From: a virus
Direction: 5' to 3' (one strand)
Virus record (IMG/VR): IMGVR_UViG_3300020119_000019
Coordinates: 1 to 44,422 of that record
Length of the DNA: 44,422 bases
The position numbers were made by a program, and so were the translations under genes. Positions 16,846 to 23,171 of the stretch are shown here, piece by piece (the stretch's first letter is position 1; every line of letters begins with the position of its first letter). Under the pieces are notes generated by a model. The model was not told where the DNA came from and searched no databases. It was given only the letters and a program-made list of their open reading frames with translations.

Positions 16846-16937
16846 TTTATCAACCCTTCGGCCATGCCGCCGACGATAGCAACGCCGATGCCAATTACCG
16901 CGAAAAGGCAACGGTAAATCGTGTTAAGGTCGACCAT
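16833..16937 (-). CDS. 34-residue membrane peptide in the lysis cassette
   Basis: Between the endolysin and Rz genes a 34-codon reading frame begins MVDLNTIYRCLFAVIGIGVA and continues with a short hydrophobic stretch and WHM at the end. Most of it is one transmembrane helix with small residues (IGIGVAIVGGMA). The ATG at 16937 has AGGGG seven bases upstream. It overlaps the end of the endolysin and the start of the Rz gene by 13-14 bases. It could be a second holin-like or antiholin component, but the small size means chance cannot be excluded. Confidence 0.5.
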   Translation of the reverse strand: MVDLNTIYRCLFAVIGIGVAIVGGMAEGLIKWHM

Positions 16938-17541
16938 ACAAAACCCCTAGCCCCTTGCGACATACGTTCGCTTCGCGAGTGCGCCGCGCCGTTAGTCCTT
17001 TGCTAACTACGCCGCCCGCGCGATTATACCAAGTGATCGCTTCGCAGCCCTGGGGATAAGCGCCAGCGTTGAAGCGAGCGCGAGCGGTCGACTTGCAATA
17101 GGTCGGAACGCCGACGTTGTACGCGAGCGATACGGCAGCGAAGCGCGGCCCCTGCCGCATGGTTTCGCTTGTCAGGTTCGAAGATAGCGCCAGCCCCGGC
17201 GAACACGCCATGACGCCGCGCGCGGTTTCGGTCAACTCGGCTTCAAGCATCGATGCGCATTGCGCTTCGGTAAACCGATCGCCGACCTTGATCGCCTTGC
17301 CTTGATATCGCGTCAAGCCATCGCACGCTGTTGCGACGTTCACAACGTCAAGGTACGCGCGAAGATATTGCCTGCCGCTTAAATTTGTTAGCTGAAGGTG
17401 CCCGTCGGTTGTGACTTCGGCGCGAACGCTGCGACCGCTTTCGTTTGCCGGAATAGCCATGCCAAGCGCGAGCGCAACGGCGGTTCCGACGATCCCGACA
17501 AGTGTTGCTTTGCCCGACGGCGGAAGTTCAGGCCGGGGCAT
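16924..17541 (-). CDS. Signal-anchor-release endolysin, GH24-like
   Basis: The 205-residue protein begins MPRPELPPSG, then has a Gly/Ala-rich hydrophobic stretch (about residues 12-31) that acts as a signal-anchor-release domain, and then a lysozyme-like domain. The domain has YLD (Asp65), a Cys/Asp/Gly segment CDGLT (Cys73, Thr77) and later NVGVPTYCKSTARARFNAGA and WYNRAGG, which match the phage P21 R-type lysozyme pattern. The catalytic Glu of the E-x8-D-x5-T triad appears to be Gly56 here. Six cysteines may form activating disulfides. The start at 17541 overlaps the holin end by 14 bases; a longer start at 17628 would overlap much more. Confidence 0.75.
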   Translation of the reverse strand: MPRPELPPSGKATLVGIVGTAVALALGMAIPANESGRSVRAEVTTDGHLQLTNLSGRQYLRAYLDVVNVATACDGLTRYQGKAIKVGDRFTEAQCASMLEAELTETARGVMACSPGLALSSNLTSETMRQGPRFAAVSLAYNVGVPTYCKSTARARFNAGAYPQGCEAITWYNRAGGVVSKGLTARRTREANVCRKGLGVLYGRP

Positions 17542-17743
17542 CGCCGCCCGCTTTCGACGTTTTGCGCGCCTTGTATTCGCCCGACCATTTCCAAAGGAGA
17601 TAAGCCGTTTGAAGAAGAACGTACGCAATCGAAACGTATATTAAAACGTCGTTCATCGTCCAAGCTGCCGCCGCAACGACGGGGGTTCCGAACGCCGCTT
17701 CTCTTGCGAAATCGGTTGAAAAAGTCGAACTTGAACTATCCAT
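17528..17743 (-). CDS. Putative holin
   Basis: The 71-residue protein has a short polar N-terminus (MDSSSSTFSTDFAREAAFGT) followed by two hydrophobic segments (about residues 19-36 and 40-58) and a charged Lys/Arg C-terminus. That is a class II holin pattern, and it is the first gene of the lysis cassette, directly before the endolysin. A 16-residue longer reading exists (17791) but starts within the hairpin region; the ATG at 17743 is preferred. I cannot distinguish a holin from a pinholin by sequence alone; with a signal-anchor endolysin a pinholin is plausible. Confidence 0.6.
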   Translation of the reverse strand: MDSSSSTFSTDFAREAAFGTPVVAAAAWTMNDVLIYVSIAYVLLQTAYLLWKWSGEYKARKTSKAGGDAPA

Positions 17744-17796
17744 AACGCGCCCCGCCGCCTGTTTGGCACGGTATGTCAAAACGGCAGGCAAAAAGA

Positions 17797-17826
17797 AACC
17801 CCCAACGGTTAAAACCGCCGGGGGTT
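17797..17826 (-). terminator. Bidirectional intrinsic terminator before the lysis operon
   Basis: On the minus strand AACCCCC pairs with GGGGGTT and the inner CGGTT with AACCG, with a short loop, followed by TTTCTTTTTG. On the plus strand the same stem is followed by TTCCCTATTTTTTC. It sits just beyond the stop of the 17852-18409 gene and separates that gene from the late operon. Confidence 0.75.
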
Positions 17827-17851
17827 CCCTATTTTTTCGGCGAGCCGTTGG

Positions 17852-18409
17852 TTAGGCGGCAGCGGCTTCGTCGGCAGCGCGATAGATCACGGCGCCGTTC
17901 GCGGGAGCGGTGAATTCGCCGTACACCTTGCCAGCTTCGACCGACTGGACGCCGAACTTCTTCGGCTTGCTGCGCTTCGTCGCGCTGGAAACGGTCGAAG
18001 CGAGCGACTTGGCCGGGTTCGGCTTGGCTTCGGTCGCCGGCACGAAGATAAAGCCGCCAACGGCGAGGCTGTCGAAGTCGTACAGACTGCGACCGCGACC
18101 GCCGCGCGACTGCGACGGAACGAAGCCCGATCCGGTAACGAAGGTCGACGGCATGGCGACGGGGGCGGCAGCCTGGGCGGCGGTATCGGTCGAAGCGGTG
18201 TTTTCGTTGTTCACGGTAATCCCCTTGTCGGTTGCACGAACCGCGACCTTTTCACCGTCGCGAATTTCGGCATTGGTTTCGACAAGTCCCTCCTTCGCCA
18301 GCCCGGCAATCTCGGCTTCCGTAAGCATTGCATACGGGGTCGCTTCAATCTGCATGGCGGCGACGATCGACGCGAGAAGCGTCAAATTTGCCTTCGAAAT
18401 TTTTGCCAT
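17852..18409 (-). CDS. Hypothetical protein, 185 residues, with its own promoter and terminator
   Basis: The gene begins MAKISKANLTLLASIVAAMQ at the ATG at 18409, which has GAAGGAAAG upstream. It has Ala/Ser/Thr-rich linkers in the middle and segments such as GRSLYDFDSLAVGGFIFVPA and SKPKKFGVQSVEAGKVYGEF. It is flanked by its own promoter (18465-18493) and a strong terminator (17797-17826), so it is probably a monocistronic, highly expressed gene. I recognise no family. The high-expression setting suggests a structural or host-takeover role, but this is inference. Confidence 0.65.
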   Translation of the reverse strand: MAKISKANLTLLASIVAAMQIEATPYAMLTEAEIAGLAKEGLVETNAEIRDGEKVAVRATDKGITVNNENTASTDTAAQAAAPVAMPSTFVTGSGFVPSQSRGGRGRSLYDFDSLAVGGFIFVPATEAKPNPAKSLASTVSSATKRSKPKKFGVQSVEAGKVYGEFTAPANGAVIYRAADEAAAA

Positions 18410-18464
18410 TTGACTTTCCTTCGTTTGCTGTTGTGGGCAACCGTGCCCGGTTAAGCCGAAACCG

Positions 18465-18493
18465 ACATAAGCGACGGTTGCGGCGAATGTCAA
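18465..18493 (-). promoter_or_regulatory. Promoter for the 17852-18409 gene
   Basis: TTGACA (18493-18488) and TTATGT (18470-18465) are separated by 17 bases on the minus strand. The -35 overlaps the stop region of the upstream 18490-18819 gene, and the mRNA would start about 50 bases before the ATG at 18409. Confidence 0.6.
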
Positions 18494-18819
18494 TCGTCTT
18501 TTTTATCCACAGCTAAAGTTTCCAAGCCTTCGCGAGCGATGCGACGGGTTACGCTGATTGCAGCTTGTATCTTCAACGTCGAATCAATGGCGTCTTCAAT
18601 GCCTGCCGCTTCAAGCCATACAATCAGTCTTTCGCTCCACACTTCGGCGTTGCTTAATGTGTGATACATGACAAGCGATGCGTTCCGAAGGTTGCGGTAT
18701 CGGGGATCGGCCCCGTCCCCTGTCGCCTGGACAATCTCGCCAGTTGGCAGGAATGCCCACATATTGCCGTCTTGCATGACGGCGCCGATCGTGCGCTTCA
18801 GGTCGTCGTCTTCGATCAT
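18490..18819 (-). CDS. Hypothetical protein, 109 residues
   Basis: The protein begins MIEDDDLKRTIGAVMQDGNM and includes a helical C-terminal half (STLKIQAAISVTRRIAREGL). Upstream of the ATG at 18819 is GGAAACCGGGCAA, the leader motif shared by several genes of this block. No recognised family or catalytic motif; predicted soluble and mixed alpha/beta. It lies last before a promoter that overlaps its stop codon. Confidence 0.6.
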   Translation of the reverse strand: MIEDDDLKRTIGAVMQDGNMWAFLPTGEIVQATGDGADPRYRNLRNASLVMYHTLSNAEVWSERLIVWLEAAGIEDAIDSTLKIQAAISVTRRIAREGLETLAVDKKDD

Positions 18820-18865
18820 TTGCCCGGTTTCCTTTACGAATGCTTACCGCATTCGGCGACGACGA

Positions 18866-19027
18866 TCAATCGGCTTGTTTCATGTACCGACGCCGAACGC
18901 CCCCGTCGGGCGCGCGAGCGGTGCAAGGCGCAGCCTGGGGCGGCTTAGGGGCCTGTTCGGGCGCGCTGGCCCCCTTGGACGCCCTGCGCAGCCGCAAGGC
19001 GTCCATGATGCGCCGAAGCTTACCCAT
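18866..19027 (-). CDS. Small basic, Pro/Ala-rich protein after MazG-like gene
   Basis: This 53-residue reading frame begins MGKLRRIMDALRLRRASKGA, overlaps the end of the MazG-like gene by eight bases and ends about 45 bases before the start of the next gene. It is strongly basic and proline-rich. Overlap with the upstream gene and absence of any other use of the stretch favour a real gene, but its composition gives no function. Confidence 0.45.
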   Translation of the reverse strand: MGKLRRIMDALRLRRASKGASAPEQAPKPPQAAPCTARAPDGGVRRRYMKQAD

Positions 19028-19721
19028 TGTCGGGTTCGTCGCCGTACACGCCCGACGGGAGGCGAAGCATAGGGTCGCGATAGCCGCAAGCCGTGTCCCC
19101 GAAGTTAGACACATTGCCGAAGCGTTCCGCGTCGCACATGTCGGACATATCGGACGTGCGCGGTTCGACAATGCCGGGCAGCGTCGCGCTTTCCAAGATC
19201 GCGCGTTCGGCCTGAAGGTCGCGGTTGCTGTCGGCCTGGGCATTGAAGCCGAACGCGAAGCCGCGCCCGTGAAGCTTGGCGATGTTCGCGCGCTCGCATT
19301 CTTCGTCGGTAACGCCAGCCCAACGCAAGACGCGGTTGATATACCATCGCAAATCGCCCGCTTCTTCCACGGCGTTGACGCGATCGGGCGGCGTGCCTTC
19401 GATCATCGCAATAAGGATTTCGACGGCTTCGCCCGCTTCGGTCGCAATGCCGACGATCCCATGCACAAGATCAACGTCGGCGTCGGGAATGAAGCTGCGA
19501 AGCGTTGCGAATTCGGCGGGTTCAGAAAGCCCAACGTCTTCAGGCAGCTTGCCGCGAAAGAGAAGCTTCTTATAAAGGTTCAGGATTTGCGCGGTTACGG
19601 CGAAAACCCGAAGCTGCCCAAGGAAGTCGGCGCGATTGACCTTGTGCGCGCCCCATTCGATCGAACACGTTTTATCGGCTTCGCCCTGATAGTCGAAGCC
19701 TTCGGCGGTAATTCTGTTCAT
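19020..19721 (-). CDS. MazG-like nucleotide pyrophosphohydrolase
   Basis: The protein is 233 residues. The central region has HGIVGIATEAGEAVEILIAM then a few residues and VEEAGDLRWYINRVLRWAG, which fit the all-alpha NTP pyrophosphatase (MazG) pattern with E-x2-E and E-x3-D metal-binding motifs. Phage MazG-like enzymes hydrolyse dNTPs or modulate host signalling nucleotides. The C-terminus of about 70 residues is not part of the fold. The ATG at 19721 has AGGGG upstream. A hairpin terminator lies between it and the next gene upstream. Confidence 0.7.
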   Translation of the reverse strand: MNRITAEGFDYQGEADKTCSIEWGAHKVNRADFLGQLRVFAVTAQILNLYKKLLFRGKLPEDVGLSEPAEFATLRSFIPDADVDLVHGIVGIATEAGEAVEILIAMIEGTPPDRVNAVEEAGDLRWYINRVLRWAGVTDEECERANIAKLHGRGFAFGFNAQADSNRDLQAERAILESATLPGIVEPRTSDMSDMCDAERFGNVSNFGDTACGYRDPMLRLPSGVYGDEPDNG

Positions 19722-19751
19722 GCTGTTTTGCCCCTGCCCTTTGCAAAAGAG

Positions 19752-19773
19752 GAGCGCGACATTTGCCGCGCTC
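19752..19773 (-). terminator. Terminator-like hairpin between 19785 and MazG-like genes
   Basis: GAGCGCG and CGCGCTC form a seven-base stem with an eight-base loop; on the minus strand the stem is followed by CTCTTTTGC. It lies 11 bases after the stop of the 19785-20024 gene and may partly end that transcript. Confidence 0.5.
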
Positions 19774-19784
19774 GCCCTGGGCAG

Positions 19785-20024
19785 TCAAGGTGCGAAATGC
19801 GACGCGCTGTCGATAGCTGCGAAACATTCGTTCGGGGTGTCGTATGATGCGCCAAGGCCGAACCACCATTTTCCGACGCCATAGCGGCGAACCGTGAAAC
19901 CGCAATATTCGTATTCCTTTACACCTGCCTGCCATTCGGGCCAGTTTTCGCAATCAAGTCCGTCGTGCGCGTTCCAATGACGAATAAGACGATCACACTT
20001 ATCGCAACGGCGTTCTTCGGACAT
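19785..20024 (-). CDS. Small cysteine-rich protein
   Basis: At 79 residues it begins MSEERRCDKCDRLIRHWNAH with a CxxC pair and further Cys residues (LDCENW, YEYCGF), and a Trp-rich centre (KWWFGLG). The cysteines suggest a small metal-binding domain. The ATG at 20024 has AGGGG upstream. It is the first gene after the 96-base structured leader and its promoter (20154-20182), so it may be regulated through that RNA. No family recognised. Confidence 0.6.
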   Translation of the reverse strand: MSEERRCDKCDRLIRHWNAHDGLDCENWPEWQAGVKEYEYCGFTVRRYGVGKWWFGLGASYDTPNECFAAIDSASHFAP

Positions 20025-20049
20025 TTCAATTCCCCTTGCGTGTTCGGTT

Positions 20050-20145
20050 GAAGAAGGGCGTTCGAAGCGTCCGGCTCGCGCAAACTCTAGTGATAGGCCG
20101 AAGCGATCCTAGATATACGGCTTTGCGGTTCGATTGCCCTTCTTC
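20050..20145 (-). ncRNA. Candidate structured leader or small RNA with paired ends
   Basis: On the minus strand the RNA would begin GAAGAAGGGC (20145-20136) and end GCCCTTCTTC (20059-20050), a perfect 10-bp terminal stem. Nested inside are CGCAAA/TTTGCG (6 bp) and TCTAGGAT/ATC-A-CTAGA (8 bp with one bulge). A promoter (-35 at 20182-20177, -10 at 20159-20154) predicts a start about base 20146-20147, almost exactly at the 5' end of the terminal stem. It contains a 12-codon reading frame (MKKGNRTAKPYI) but no larger gene. It does not fold as a tRNA. Whether it is a leader of the 19785 gene or a free small RNA cannot be told. Confidence 0.5.
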
Positions 20146-20153
20146 ATGTTCAA

Positions 20154-20182
20154 CGAATACGACGGTTACGAACGTTCGTCAA
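20154..20182 (-). promoter_or_regulatory. Promoter in front of structured RNA
   Basis: TTGACG (20182-20177), 17-base spacer, TATTCG (20159-20154) on the minus strand. The same -10 hexamer and spacer length occur at 21618-21646 and 25247-25275. Confidence 0.65.
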
Positions 20183-20192
20183 GCACAAAAAG

Positions 20193-20214
20193 AAGGACGC
20201 TCGAAAGCGCCCTT
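20193..20214 (-). terminator. Intrinsic terminator after the AT-hook gene
   Basis: On the minus strand AAGGGCGCT, TTCG loop region and AGCGTCCTT form a nine-base stem with one mismatch, followed by CTTTTTG. It is immediately upstream of the next promoter. Confidence 0.7.
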
Positions 20215-20289
20215 CAAAGTTTGACGATCCCATTTGTTAACAGGGCGCGAGATTTCCCCGCCTAACGGCACCCCTGCGCAGCCGGTTCG

Positions 20290-20730
20290 TTATGCGTGCG
20301 CCGAGTTGCCCCATGCCGAAGGCGTCTTACGCGGTCGACCGCGCCCGCGCTTCACGGGTTCGGGGATACGCCAGCCGGAACCGATCGCAGGCTTGCGGTT
20401 CGCCGGTTGTTCGCTTGCCTCGCCGTGATACGGTTCAGGCTTCGGCGACTTGCCGACGGCTTCAAGGAAGCCGCGCATTCCCGCGTCAAAGTTCTGCCGC
20501 GCCTGCCGCCAACGTTCGGCTTCGGCGTCGCGCCAATGCGACCGGCATTCCGTTTCGCGATCGATGAACGCCGCGATCATTGCGGTATGCATACACGCGG
20601 CAACGTCAATTGAGTTTTCAGGCGTGCGATAGGGCCTTGCGAACCATTCGCGAATATGGCTTTCGAGTGTTTCGCAGTCGGCGCTTTCAAACGCCCGAAG
20701 AAACGCTTCGCTGCTGTCCATCATTCCCAT
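20290..20730 (-). CDS. Hypothetical protein with C-terminal AT-hook
   Basis: The 146-residue protein begins MGMMDSSEAFLRAFESADCE. Near its C-terminus is KRGRGRPRKT, an AT-hook (R-G-R-P) that binds the minor groove of AT-rich DNA. The rest is helical and acidic or basic. The start has the GGAAACCGGGCAA leader. Its DNA-binding tail could make it a nucleoid-like or regulatory protein; function is otherwise unknown. The gene is followed by a good terminator. Confidence 0.65.
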   Translation of the reverse strand: MGMMDSSEAFLRAFESADCETLESHIREWFARPYRTPENSIDVAACMHTAMIAAFIDRETECRSHWRDAEAERWRQARQNFDAGMRGFLEAVGKSPKPEPYHGEASEQPANRKPAIGSGWRIPEPVKRGRGRPRKTPSAWGNSAHA

Positions 20731-20827
20731 TTGCCCGGTTTCCTTTCGGGTTGCGAATCATCCCCCGTCACCGTTTGAAGCTTTGGCGAGCAAATTGGTT
20801 CCTGTCAAGTTTTCCACAGATTTAACG

Positions 20828-20989
20828 CTAGCGAGGCGTTGACTTAGGGCAGGGCGGACGTTCCTCGCCCCGATCCCAACGCATGAAGCAGCCCCGGCAA
20901 ACATATTCGTCACCTTCGGCAATCTGCCCACATTGGGCGTAATGCGGGAAGCCCTGGGCTGGTTTGCTGCGCTTGTTCGATCGGTACAT
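20828..20989 (-). CDS. Small zinc-ribbon-like protein, 53 residues
   Basis: The 53-residue reading frame begins MYRSNKRSKPAQGFPHYAQC and includes QCGQ, CRGC and CPK, giving a CxnCxxC pattern that suggests a zinc ribbon. The ATG at 20989 has AGGGGGA eight bases upstream. It lies alone in an otherwise gene-free stretch of about 310 bases. Its Cys spacing and binding site make it a likely gene. Confidence 0.55.
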   Translation of the reverse strand: MYRSNKRSKPAQGFPHYAQCGQIAEGDEYVCRGCFMRWDRGEERPPCPKSTPR

Positions 20990-21041
20990 TCGCCGTCCCC
21001 CTATGCGACGAAAGCGAGCCTAAGCCCGCCTTCGCATTGGT

Positions 21042-21281
21042 TCAACTGTCGCGGCTGCCGCGAACCTGAAGGACGCCGCGTCGCCCGCCTTCCGGCAAAA
21101 CGGCGCGAGCATCTTCGCGAGTGTCAAAGCGATACGCTTCGACAATCTTGCGCGTCCAGCCCCATGCGCCGCCAACTTGCGCGACATACTTGGGCGGTTC
21201 GTCAAGGTCGCGATGCCATGCGACGTATTGCGGCGGGTTCGGCGGCGTCGGCGCCCCGTGGATCAACTCGCGAAGTGTCAT
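21042..21281 (-). CDS. Hypothetical protein, 79 residues
   Basis: The protein begins MTLRELIHGAPTPPNPPQYV and has aromatic and proline-rich segments (YVAWHRDLDEPPKYVAQVGG). Its start overlaps the stop of the upstream gene as ATGA at 21281-21278, so it is translated with it. No family recognised. Confidence 0.55.
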   Translation of the reverse strand: MTLRELIHGAPTPPNPPQYVAWHRDLDEPPKYVAQVGGAWGWTRKIVEAYRFDTREDARAVLPEGGRRGVLQVRGSRDS

Positions 21282-21586
21282 GCCGTCGCCTTTCCATGCG
21301 CTTCAAGATCGGCGGCAAGCTGCCGAAGAACGCGAGCCGCGCTAAGAAACGCGCCGTCTTCGGCATACGTCTTCGCAAGTTCGGTTTGCTCTTTTATACG
21401 ATCATGAATGGTCGGCACGCGAGGCGCTGCATCGGCTTTGTTTGACGGGTGCGCCCCCGTAAACGAATGCCTTCTAAATTCAAAAGGCGGAGCGCAATAG
21501 GTTCGACTGATAGACGACTGCGCGTGCGTCTTTTCCATTCCGCAATAATCGCACCTAATAGGTTGCGGCTCGCGTTCCTTTTCCAT
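21278..21586 (-). CDS. Small zinc-binding-like protein with helical tail
   Basis: The 102-residue protein begins MEKEREPQPIRCDYCGMEKT with a CxxC pair, another Cys later (YCAPPFEF) and a helical C-terminus (IHDRIKEQTELAKTYAEDGA). The start at 21586 is set by the GGGAACCGGGCAA leader; a longer reading exists but lacks a site. First gene after the promoter at 21618-21646. No function known. Confidence 0.6.
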   Translation of the reverse strand: MEKEREPQPIRCDYCGMEKTHAQSSISRTYCAPPFEFRRHSFTGAHPSNKADAAPRVPTIHDRIKEQTELAKTYAEDGAFLSAARVLRQLAADLEAHGKATA

Positions 21587-21617
21587 TTGCCCGGTTCCCT
21601 TCGTTGATGTTGTTCGT

Positions 21618-21646
21618 CGAATACGTCGTATCCGAACCCCTGTCAA
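21618..21646 (-). promoter_or_regulatory. Promoter for the 21586 operon
   Basis: TTGACA (21646-21641), 17-base spacer, TATTCG (21623-21618) on the minus strand; the start would be about 25 bases before the ATG at 21586. It lies directly after a terminator. Confidence 0.7.
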
Positions 21647-21659
21647 GCGCAAAAAGAAA

Positions 21660-21685
21660 CCCCGCCGGGCCGAAGCCAAGCGGGG
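21660..21685 (-). terminator. Intrinsic terminator at the end of the nuclease operon
   Basis: On the minus strand CCCCGC and GCGGGG pair around an inner loop (with GGC/GCC possible inside) and are followed by TTTCTTTTTG. It ends the operon that includes the VRR-NUC gene. Confidence 0.7.
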
Positions 21686-21718
21686 CGAGAAGTTTGGGAG
21701 AGGATGCCTGAAAGGCGC

Positions 21719-21982
21719 CTAGCTTGTGGCACGCTTCGCAGCCTGGGGCAAGGCTATTTCGCCTTCGACCATGCGGCAAACGTCAAGCCCGGTTTCTGTC
21801 AATCGAATGCATACGCCTTCAAGGCGCGCGAACGGTCGACGTTCAGCTTCAACGGCGTATCCGCGATCAATTAAAGCGCGTGCGGTTACGGCTCGCACAA
21901 TTACGCCGTATTTGGCGGTTTGATGTTGACGCACGTAAAAAAGTGCGCTGCGCTGTTGCGGCGGGAATTTCTGAAGGTTCAT
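21719..21982 (-). CDS. Small winged-helix-like protein
   Basis: This 87-residue protein begins MNLQKFPPQQRSALFYVRQH. The segment TARALIDRGYAVEAERRP and RLTETGLDVCRMVEG resemble a winged helix-turn-helix with the final wing-helix containing T-x-x-G. The ATG at 21982 overlaps the stop of the nuclease gene (ATGA). It may act in DNA binding; no specific family assigned. Confidence 0.5.
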   Translation of the reverse strand: MNLQKFPPQQRSALFYVRQHQTAKYGVIVRAVTARALIDRGYAVEAERRPFARLEGVCIRLTETGLDVCRMVEGEIALPQAAKRATS

Positions 21983-22515
21983 GCGGCCCCCGCTTCGCGA
22001 ATATAATGTTCGATTGTTCTAGCTGCCTCGCGCCAATCGAAGACGACGCTAACGGCGTATCCGGCTTGCCGAAGGTACGCAATCCAATCGTCTTGTTCGG
22101 CGCTGGTCGTGCCCTTGCGTTGCGTTCCGGTCTTGGGCCGCTTCAGTTCGATATAGAGCCCACAATAGCGAATATTGCCGCTGATTGCCGACGGGCACGG
22201 CAGCGGAAGGAACACGTCGGGCACGCCTTGCTTGACGCCTTCGGCCTTAAGCTTGCCAGCCGTGATCTTGTCGCGATAGCCGCCGTTCGGGATTGCGTGC
22301 AGACGGGCCAGGACGGGGACGGGGAACAAGCCTTGCGCTTCGGTTTTGCCGAAAGGAACGCCGCCGTACGTCGTCGCCGCGTGCCCTTGGGTTGTGTACG
22401 ACAATTCGTCCCAAGCGGCAGCGAAGCCGAAGCGTTGCGCCATATTCGCCCAAGCGAAAAGCGCGCGTTGCTGTGAATGCTCGCTTCCGCTTTCAGCGAG
22501 TTTGTCCGGGGTCAT
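21979..22515 (-). CDS. VRR-NUC-like endonuclease
   Basis: The 178-residue protein begins MTPDKLAESGSEHSQQRALF. It contains AIPNGGYRDKITAGKLKAEG, then VKQGVPDVFLPLP and GLYIELKRPKTG, and QDDWIAYLRQAGYAVSVVFD. This is the VRR-NUC nuclease pattern, with catalytic Asp in PDV and E-x-K in IELK. Such nucleases in phages are proposed to act in recombination, repair or packaging. The ATG at 22515 overlaps the previous stop (ATGA), and AGGAAAG lies upstream. Confidence 0.8.
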   Translation of the reverse strand: MTPDKLAESGSEHSQQRALFAWANMAQRFGFAAAWDELSYTTQGHAATTYGGVPFGKTEAQGLFPVPVLARLHAIPNGGYRDKITAGKLKAEGVKQGVPDVFLPLPCPSAISGNIRYCGLYIELKRPKTGTQRKGTTSAEQDDWIAYLRQAGYAVSVVFDWREAARTIEHYIREAGAA

Positions 22516-22790
22516 ATGTCGTCGCTTTCCTGCATGATCCCGAAGCCGAGTACGACGAAGCCGACGGGTACGCCCTGGGGGAAGTCTTCGTGATGTAGCA
22601 CATACGACACTTGGCGAATTTCGCCTTCGCACGCTGCGCTAATGTAGCCGTGTTCAGGGGACCATTCGCGCAAAAGGCACATGTCGCCTACTTTAAACTT
22701 GCGATCGTTGCGGCGCACTTCGAACGGCTTCGAACCGTTAACCAATGCTTCCCAAAACTGCGGATGAACTTTCAATTCATGTATAATCAT
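22512..22790 (-). CDS. DUF3850 (ASCH-like) protein
   Basis: The 92-residue protein begins MIIHELKVHPQFWEALVNGS and has KPFEVRRNDRKFKVGDMCLL followed by an REW motif and a late GVPVGFVVLGFG. This fits DUF3850, a PUA/ASCH-like domain (H-E-L-K, F-E-x-R-x-N-D-R, G-D). Such domains probably bind RNA; a role in phage gene regulation is unproven. The start at 22790 is preceded by GGAAACCGGGCA and overlaps the nuclease start at its end (ATGA). Confidence 0.75.
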   Translation of the reverse strand: MIIHELKVHPQFWEALVNGSKPFEVRRNDRKFKVGDMCLLREWSPEHGYISAACEGEIRQVSYVLHHEDFPQGVPVGFVVLGFGIMQESDDI

Positions 22791-22803
22791 TGCCCGGTTT
22801 CCT

Positions 22804-22989
22804 TCATGGTTCAAAGGACGAACCGACGTGCCACATTTTACAGAAAACGCAACGGTAAACTTTCAGGTGCCCGCGATTATTCCGCTTGTGCTTCTTATGC
22901 GGCTTGCGTTGGGCGAGTACGACGCGATTATACGCTTCGCCTGGGCTTACGTATCGGGTTTTTCCCGTACATCCGGCGTCTTCGTACAT
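22804..22989 (-). CDS. Small zinc-ribbon-like protein, 61 residues
   Basis: It begins MYEDAGCTGKTRYVSPGEAY, then has a basic stretch (KPHKKHKRNNRGH) and YRCVFCKMWHVG near the end: CxxC followed by WH, a pattern common in small phage proteins whose first half is a GK-x-RY-x-S repeat region. The gene starts 43 bases inside the upstream gene. No function is known. Confidence 0.6.
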   Translation of the reverse strand: MYEDAGCTGKTRYVSPGEAYNRVVLAQRKPHKKHKRNNRGHLKVYRCVFCKMWHVGSSFEP

Positions 22990-23171
22990 GGCGATTGCCC
23001 CCGCTGCCCGTGGGCATCATGCGGGAAGCGTTGGCCCGGCGCAAGGTCACGCTCGCGACTGTTCAGGATAACCGCAAGCAGGCCCGCCGCGCGTTCTGAT
23101 CGCACGTCGGCAAGGTGCAAGCCGTCAAGTAATAGCTGTTTGCCGTTCGTCGTATAGCGAAGCGTTGTCAT
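22947..23171 (-). CDS. Hypothetical protein, 74 residues
   Basis: It begins MTTLRYTTNGKQLLLDGLHL. Predicted to be a small mixed fold with a charged C-terminus. The start overlaps the stop of the upstream gene (ATGA) at 23171-23168. No family recognised. Confidence 0.5.
   Translation of the reverse strand: MTTLRYTTNGKQLLLDGLHLADVRSERAAGLLAVILNSRERDLAPGQRFPHDAHGQRGQSPCTKTPDVREKPDT

Noticed and set aside
17751-17790. Late promoter with TTGACA upstream of the holin gene
   Set aside because: A TTGACA hexamer occurs on the minus strand, but no TA-starting -10 is found at 16-18 bases, only GC-rich sequence. The late promoter is not located.
18840-19847. 335-codon plus-strand frame
   Set aside because: It is antisense to the MazG-like gene with its clear motifs; it has no ribosome binding site or recognisable domain.
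20050-20145. tRNA-like gene with paired ends (both orientations)
   Set aside because: A TTCGAAC or TTCGATT string resembling a T-loop is present on either strand, but the five-base T-stem does not pair, the terminal stem is 10 bp, and no proper D-arm or anticodon arm forms.
21724-22476. 250-codon plus-strand frame
   Set aside because: It lies opposite the VRR-NUC and winged-helix-like genes, whose products have recognisable motifs. The plus frame has an Arg/Leu-rich composition typical of antisense shadows.
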